From NCBI RefSeq assembly GCF_000003195.3, contig NC_012873.2:8207894-8271893 (forward strand): 64,000 bases of DNA, given 5' to 3'. Position 1 is the stretch's first letter, and every line of letters starts with the position of its first letter. A model generated the notes under the pieces. That model saw nothing but the letters and a program-made list of their open reading frames with translations. It did no database searches and was not told the origin of the DNA. Source of the stretch: Sorghum bicolor (taxonomy: Eukaryota > Streptophyta > Magnoliopsida > Poales > Poaceae). The position numbers and the translations under genes were made by a program. This document shows, piece after piece, positions 57,122-64,000 of this stretch.

Positions 57122-60100
57122 ATGGAGGCCGCCGCCGCCGACCTCGTCGCTGCCCTCTCGTCCCCGTCCTCCTACGCCGGCCTCCACTCTCGCTTCGCCG
57201 CCTACCTACAGCCCTTCACCCCCTACCTGCCCAGCTCAAACCCTAACCCCAGGCCACCGCAGAAGAGGGCGACGAAGCAGAACAAGCAGCCGCCGCCGCC
57301 TCCCGACGCGGTCACCCTCCGCCCCCTCGCGAAGCGATTCCTCACGTTTCTCAGCCGCGCGCTCCACCTCCTCCCGCCGCTCGTCCGCGCGAGCCCTGGC
57401 TCGGGCGACAAGGGCGGCGAGGCCGCCGACGAACTGCTTGAGATCTACGGCCTCCTCTTGGACTGCCTACAGGCCATATCACCCTGCCTCGCGGCGAAGC
57501 CCTACTCCGTGTTGCTCCATCGCGGCCGCTTCATCTGCTGCCTCGAGTCGCGCGGCCACCTCGCACGCGCCAATGCGGAGGCTGCCGCTGCCCTTGACGC
57601 CCTCCGCTCCGCGCTCTCTCCACCCACCACGAGCACAAAGTCGCGGCGTGGTGCTGCAAGCGTTGATTCCGTCCTCCTTCCGGACCCTGGCAGCGCTGGG
57701 GAGGCTGGCACGGATCCTGAAGTCACCGTCCTTGCGGTCGAGCTCACTGCGTGCCTTGCCAATTGTTCCAGCAAGGGCAAGGTGAAGGAACCTGCCCCTT
57801 ACGAACGACTTCTCAGCCTTTTCAAACAGCTAAAACCATGGCTTCGGTGAGATTACCAATTTTGTGTTAGGATTCATCAAATAAGAGAGATACTGAGTGG
57901 GCTTATCAGGGATTTATGTTTGTGTGCAGTATTCTTACTAATGAAGTCAGGAGGAAGTATCTCCCGCTCCTTGTGAATGGCATGAGCCGGTGCACCTTTT
58001 TTCTGGTTTCTGAGTCTTCATTTTTCACTACTGATCTAGTTCATGGATTCTGTCGTTACACACTGCAAGAGTGTGTGAAAGAGGGCATGATCGAGCATTT
58101 GCCAGCTGTATGTGCCTTATCGATGTTCTGCAAATTGGAGCCTTACATTGTTTGGTTAATTTTGATACTGTTTTTTCCCTGGCTGCAGATTGCTCGCAAG
58201 ATTTGCTCTTCTGTAGACTTGAGTTGGGGAGGGAGCACACAGCTTTTGCTCCACGTGCTAGAAACTGTCACTGATTCTGTTGTATGTGTAAAGGTAATCT
58301 CCTACTCATGCTACTGGAAGTCTGTTGTAATTTCTCTACTATGCACTTTTCAATTGTTATGAGTAGCACTGTTATTCATTACAGGGGCTCTAGGGCAGTA
58401 GGGCTGAATACATACATGTAAACGTCTATGCAAATATACAAAAACCTCTTCCTTATACAACTAGCAAATACTAGACATGAAGATATAATTGGTCATCAAA
58501 CAGGAACAATATAGATCGGCCTTTGCACATGTGGGACAAATGATATTTTTTGCTCATAACATTAACGATTTTTGTGTAGGTATGTATTTGTATGGACACT
58601 TAAAACATCTACAAATGCACCCAGTGAAAAATGTTGAATTTCACCAAACTTCAGAAGCATGTTACATCATGGCATCATGCTAAATTTAACAGTTACAGTG
58701 ATTAATGGCAAACACCAGAAGAACATGCAATGAATTGTCAAACTTAAAAACAAAAATGATACATTGCTTGGGCTAAACTAGATGTGTAGGTCATTAGTTT
58801 CAAAATTTTGAATATAATAGTTTCGGAGATGTGTGAGTGGAGAGATGTGCAGATGTTGTGGAATGCTCTGAAATTTTAGTTGAGCTTCTGCATAGATTCA
58901 ACTTGTAAACAATCTTAAGGAGCCCTGTTTTTCACCATCTTGCATACATTGGATTAGACTCCTATGTACAGTTATAGGATTACTTTGTTCCAACTATACC
59001 ATAGTATAGCACCACGAACTTAGTGTTAGAATTCAGTACTTAATCAGTTATTATTTATAGTGTCGAGACTTAATTTGGCCTTCATGTACTATAGGGGTGT
59101 TGTTTAAGTAATCTTGATTCCTTCTGTCTTGTTATATTTTATGATTCCGCATTTCTGATGAGATAGGTCATTGTTACAGATATAACTGAGTAATATGGTG
59201 TAGATTTCTGATGTGCTTATGCATCCCATTTATTAGTTGTATTGAGCTCTCCACCTACTTAAGGTTCTCTGCTCTTGATCCTATCACACTAATAAGTTCA
59301 TCAAGATATAAATAACGGCTAATGGGTCTTTTATCATCAAGACATTATTATTTGCATGTAATGTAAACCATTTTCAGGATGATTTACTGAAATCTGTAAA
59401 TGAGCTTCTGGTATTTGTGGCGTATTTTTGTCGGTTCATTCTTTCTGCCAAACGGGATTTATCTGTTGGTGCATCAGAACTACTTTATAAACAAAGTGGT
59501 TATTTCTCTGAGGTACATTGCTGTATTATCTTTTAAGCACTGAATTCCCATTAAGCATACCATGTTGGTGCACATTTGTTTTGATTTATGTAAATTCATG
59601 TGATGTATAGGTTTCCTCTCCTACTGCCTCGATGCTTCTTCTTTATGCGACTGGGTTATACTTGAGTGTCCAGCAAGCAGAAAGTGAAATACTACCCTAT
59701 TTATCTGTGGGTATTCCTGAGGATCAAAAGTACCTACATGCTTTAGAGAAAGGTCTTGGCACATTAGCACGATGGCCACATGATAATACATCTTTGGTCA
59801 CATACTTGGACTCTTTGGAGTTTATTAGCAAGGTATTATTACAGCAAGTGGCTACACTTTGGAAGAACTTCTCTGAAGGAAAACCAACCCATTGTTCTGG
59901 TAACATGGACTATGTCTTGACAGCACTGCATCAGTTTGTTGATTCCAGCTTCGCGTCTTTTAGGTAGGTCCATAAGATAAGGTATTGGCACTGTAATTAG
60001 TGAAATGCGAGAACCTTATCGATGCATGCTTACTGTAGAAATTATGGCTTATGAACAGACATGGTTCTTTATTTCACAAGGTGTTTTGTTATTTGTGCTG

Positions 60101-63100
60101 TAACAGCTGTACACAAATGTCTCAAGGAAACAACGATAGATGGCATGAAAAACATGGAACCTTACTGACAGTCCTTGTTTCCGCAATCAAGTTTTCCTTT
60201 GTTACCAAGAAAGATATTCAGGTATTCTAGTGTGTTTCGTATGTTTATGTTAGACTGCTACATTGCCATTGCGCCTAGTGCAATTACAAAATCCCTGGTT
60301 ATATCATGCTGTTAATATTTATGCCAAGAATTATTATTTTGTTAAGATATAGTGATCAGTAAAGCTGCTTGGTTATGTCCAGATGCTAGTTGTTGAAAAT
60401 GGCCGTTGAGTTGCTTGCTGTTACTTGCTTTGTAGTTTGTATTGCCATCCTTATTGTCCATTAACACCTTTTGCTTGCATAGTCCAGAAGAGCTTGGGTT
60501 TCATTGTCTGTGCTATTTCAAGTAAATGGTTAACGCCTGAGGAGCTCAAATTCTTGATACCTTCACTTAGCAACATCGGAGTGACACTTCATAATACTGG
60601 ACATGTTAAAGAGGTATTCTTTCTATGTTCTATGTTTCTTTTTCTTCTTTTTGTTGGGCCAACCCCTTCTGAACTACCATTGAAGTGAATATTGTTTTCT
60701 CTGCTTCAGGCACCAAAGGCTTTAGAAGTATGCTGCCAAACAATATGGGCACACGTCAGGCTTTCTTACTGTAGGCTATCCTCAAGGACAAAAGGAAACG
60801 ACATTATGATGGATTTGCCGATGGATACACTGAAGGATATGGATATAATTTTGGACGCATTTTCAAGGATTGCAAAGATTGTTGATACTTTACGTAGATG
60901 TGGCACAGAAATAGAAACAACACTTGGGATTGTTGCGAAGAGCTTGTCTAAATTGTTGTCTGATGGCGACAATTCTGAATATTTCAAAGGTTCTTTTATA
61001 CTAATCAAGGCATGGGTTAAGGTATTGACTAAAAATAATTCTGCTTTTTGGGGAAACAACACTTATTATGTTTGTGTAACTGTGTTCTGTTTCTTAAATT
61101 ATAGGCTGTACACAAAGATTTTGGGGATAATAAGGTGGATGATGCTCCACTTCTCTATCCCTCTCTTTTGAAGTATCGATCTCAGTGGCCAATTAAGCTG
61201 ATAGGCTTAATAGTAGAGCAGGTACCATATTTTATTTTGTTTGATTAAATTTGGTGTAGCTGTAGTTTTCTGTTGTTGGGGCTAACTACTCTTGGAAAAC
61301 ATTGTATTCCGCAGGAATTGTTAGCATATGGATTAACTGAAGCTCGAAGCACAGAATTGTGCTCTAAAATGCAGACAAGGATCATAGATGTTCTGCTGCA
61401 TAAAATTTACTGTTCAAAAGAACATTTTTTGGAGAGATCAAGGGTTTTTATTAGAAAGGCAGGTGCACTTCGTGCATCTGGAGTGGAAAACATAAAAAGC
61501 TGCCTTGAGTCTTTACATGAGGCCATATCTTTACTGGTGAGTTTAGATCCCATATTGTCTTTCCCTTATCTGCAAAGAAAGGGAGATATTGATTGATGTT
61601 TGTTCATCTAACCAGCAAAAGATCTCACAGGATTCATCTCGTGCCAACACTACTGCGAACAATCAGTTGGCCATTGCGTACTGCTTGTATGCACATTGCG
61701 CTCAGGAAGGCAAACTTTGTGGGGAGGTAACCGCTTCAAATCCTAGCCATTTTAGTGTTCATATAAGCAATGCCAGCATTCTCATTTCTATGTTTAGTGT
61801 AACGTGGTTATGCTTTATCTAATTATGTTTAGTGTCATTGTTGTTATTTTGCATAGGTAATATTTGATAATGCTGAGAAAGCACTTAACTTATGGTTGGA
61901 GATGGAGACTTTTGATCATTCTTCTTCTGATATGGTCTTGCAACAGCCATCAAAAACTATTGTACCTCTTATTTGTTTCCTGGTTGATTTGTTATCTATG
62001 AAGGTAGGGCCATGATATTTCTTCAGTTTATTAAGTTGAACGAGATGCAATTGCTTTCCTTTAGCAGCATAATCATGTGTATTTATTCTGCCATCTCAGG
62101 GCTGTTTTGAGCTTCAGTTTAAGTTGTGCAAGGTTATGATAATGATATGGAAGCAAGAAAATTTACCCCTTGAAAAGCTCTTTTCCTTGCTGCTCACCAG
62201 TGGGCGCCTTAGTCATGCATGCTGTTATCTTCCACTGGATGAGCGATTTCTTTCTATTGCCACAGAGCATCTTGGTGTACGTAGCCACGATATTGAATTT
62301 TGGATAAACTGTTTCAAAGGAGACCATCCTTCTCTCTGTATGTTTCTCCAGAGGATGCTGCCTAGTGCCTTATTTAGTCCTCAATCATGTAAGCATCCCT
62401 TTGGAAGGCAGTTCAGTTTTGAAATGAGTGTTGATGAAGTCAGCAAAGTTGCCTCATCTCTGGTATCTGAAGTAAGTTCTGTTGGTTGCATTACATCAAA
62501 TTTCTAACCATGATCTCTTATTATCTCTCAATTATGTATTGTATTTTGCAGGTTACTTCAAATGACCAATCAACCTTTCTAGCTGGCTGTTTATACTATG
62601 ACTTGTCAGAAAGAGTTTTTTCACGTGGACAACTTTTCCAGGTAACTGCTCTCTTGCTTTCAACAATTTAACCTTGTTTAATTCTGCAAAACATTGGTGC
62701 AAAATCTTCAGTGGACATGAACTATCTCTAGATTTTGTAGTTTTTTATGTAACTACTATAAGCACATCTAATGTTTGTTCTTACAGGCCTTTTCATATGG
62801 AAAAGAAGCCCTCCATTTGCGCAAAAAGCTCCTAAAAAAGAAGTTCAAATTCAATTCGGGCATATCTGGATATACTGAAAGACAACACTGTGGGCAGGAT
62901 ATTTCTCTTGAAGTGCGTGGCCCAACAATGGTTGAGATTTGGCCAAATTCTATTAGATCAAACATTAGAGATTCTTTCATTACTCCATGGAATGTCCTTA
63001 GGTGCTATCTTGAGAGTACCTTACAGGTATTGTGATAGTGTAGCGTAACACAAACAAAGATTATAGAAGTATGCTACTAGAACCAATTGAATGGGGGCTG

Positions 63101-64000
63101 GAGTTGTATTACCACAGCCACAGGCAGTAGTTATTTCCTTATGCATGAATTCTCACTAAATTATGTTGGCAGGTTGCTATGATGCACGAATTGATTGGCA
63201 ATGGTGCTGAAGCAGAAGTTCTCTTACGGACAGGAAAAGAGATATCAAATCTCCATGGTTTATCAGTTTTCTGTATAGTATTTACATCATCTCTAGGTAT
63301 ATATAATTCTATTTCCATGGTTTATCAGTTTTTTTTGTAGTGTTTTTCATCATTGCTAGGTTTACATAATTCTTTAATTGTGTTTCTGTTCTATTGATGT
63401 GCCTGAACTCGACTAGGGACTCATGTTAGGTTTCAACTCTAGCCTGGTTGTTGTGTTTCTGTTCATCTATCCCTTCTGTCTCACATTCCTTGGTTTTTGT
63501 TCAGGTCAACTATACTGTAAGCGGCAGCTATGGGATGAAGCGGAGAGTGAACTTAATTATGCCCGAGATCTTGTGAAAAATGATGCAACAATTTCATGTA
63601 AGCTCTGCAGTCTGACTTTTGGGATATCAGTTGACATGCAAGTTGGTGATCTGTCTTGGAGTCTATTTGGGGAAAAAGTCCAGAAACATATGACAGCTGA
63701 TTTTTCTAATGCTTTAGGCATGTACCAATCTGCAATAGACAAATTGAATAGCACTGACTTGGAATATTGTAACGGGTCCTTTGATCGACATAAGACTGGT
63801 TATCGTGTGTGCAGCAAAGACTGTATACCGAGCAAGTATGAAGCTTGTAATTTGGGGGAAGAACCTCTAACTTCAAAGGATGGATTGTTATCTCCATGTA
63901 GTGTTTGTACGGTAATACAAGTTCAAAGGAAAAGCTCAGGGAATGCTGAAGCTGGTCCACGTCCACCATTAGATGCTAAAGCTAGGAGGCCATCCAGAAA
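57122..64000 (+). CDS. ESP: Separase, N-terminal part (runs off the right edge)
   Basis: Separase cleaves the cohesin kleisin at anaphase onset. Exons by splice consensus: 57,122-57,846; 57,930-58,107; 58,189-58,293; 59,378-59,512; 59,611-59,963; 60,107-60,221; 60,488-60,613; 60,710-61,021; 61,105-61,221; 61,315-61,536; 61,616-61,726; 61,857-62,003; 62,100-62,471; 62,552-62,641; 62,787-63,026; 63,173-63,296; 63,505 to the edge. All join in frame, about 1,320 residues without a stop. The start (MEAAAADLVAAL), the GLHSRFAAYLQPF and KPYSVLLHRGRF segments and the later WNVLRCYLESTLQV region match plant separases as I know them. This part is the helical repeat scaffold that binds securin; the His-Cys protease domain lies beyond the window. 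Plant separases are about 2,100-2,200 residues. Exon 7 needs the second of two nearby acceptors (CCAG before AAGAGC) to stay in frame. Confidence 0.9.

Noticed and set aside
57090..57785. 231-codon Ser/Arg/Pro-rich frame overlapping separase exon 1
   Set aside because: It is the shadow of the GC-rich separase exon; the other frame matches separase and splices correctly.
1..64000. tRNA, rRNA or snoRNA genes
   Set aside because: I looked for cloverleaf-like and box-type signals by eye and found none I could support; a covariance-model scan would be needed to exclude them.

Overview
The window is plant nuclear DNA from a grass, most likely a panicoid (sorghum/maize-type) genome. The reasons are GT-AG multi-exon genes, GC-rich first exons, grass-type MITEs (Stowaway ends CTCCCTCCGTCCC-like, Tourist ends GGCCTTGTTTAGTT), CACTA elements with TTTGCCGAGTGC-type subterminal repeats, and a typical monocot separase. 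Species is inference; no search was run. Exon borders were placed by hand from splice consensus, reading frame and comparison between copies.

Layout. 1-7,260: transposon debris (CACTA subterminal array, MITEs, a Helitron 3' end), no supported gene. 7,262-17,107: a broken copy of a local gene family, split by a CACTA element (Ulp1-like ORF, Transposase_24-type ORF) that itself carries a Helitron and a 3-kb solo LTR. 17,200-22,320: more transposon sequence with a second solo LTR and a CACTA-like end. 22,640-30,355: intact family member 1. 32,962-36,870: a hAT element sitting on the border of a second, minus-strand CACTA. 37,906-44,160: a nearly complete but mutated minus-strand Copia element. 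45,300-49,680: intact family member 2. 50,125-54,800: a dead LINE split by a third solo LTR. 54,807-56,900: MITEs and a minisatellite. 57,122 to the right edge: the N-terminal part of separase, 17 exons, running off the window.

The most interesting content is the local family, with three copies in direct orientation. Members 1 and 2 encode 977 and 765 residues without internal stops. They join an N-terminal CCHC zinc knuckle and a DUF4283-like region to an almost complete eIF4A-like DEAD-box core. In both (and in the broken copy where that exon survives) the ATP-binding parts of the helicase are altered the same way: the Q motif has lost its aromatic residue and glutamine, and motif I has lost the Gly-Lys. 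In members 1 and 2 the HRIGRxGR motif is replaced by an R-x-QQQ sequence. The DEAD box remains. This looks like a pseudo-helicase fused to a nucleic-acid-binding module and kept as an open frame in two diverged copies. Its function is unknown.

The only conserved housekeeping gene is separase, the cohesin-cleaving protease. It has an E2F-like site 82 bp upstream of the ATG. Everything else is mobile DNA, and the nesting gives a relative history: family duplication, then CACTA into copy A, then an LTR retrotransposon into the CACTA, later reduced to a solo LTR.
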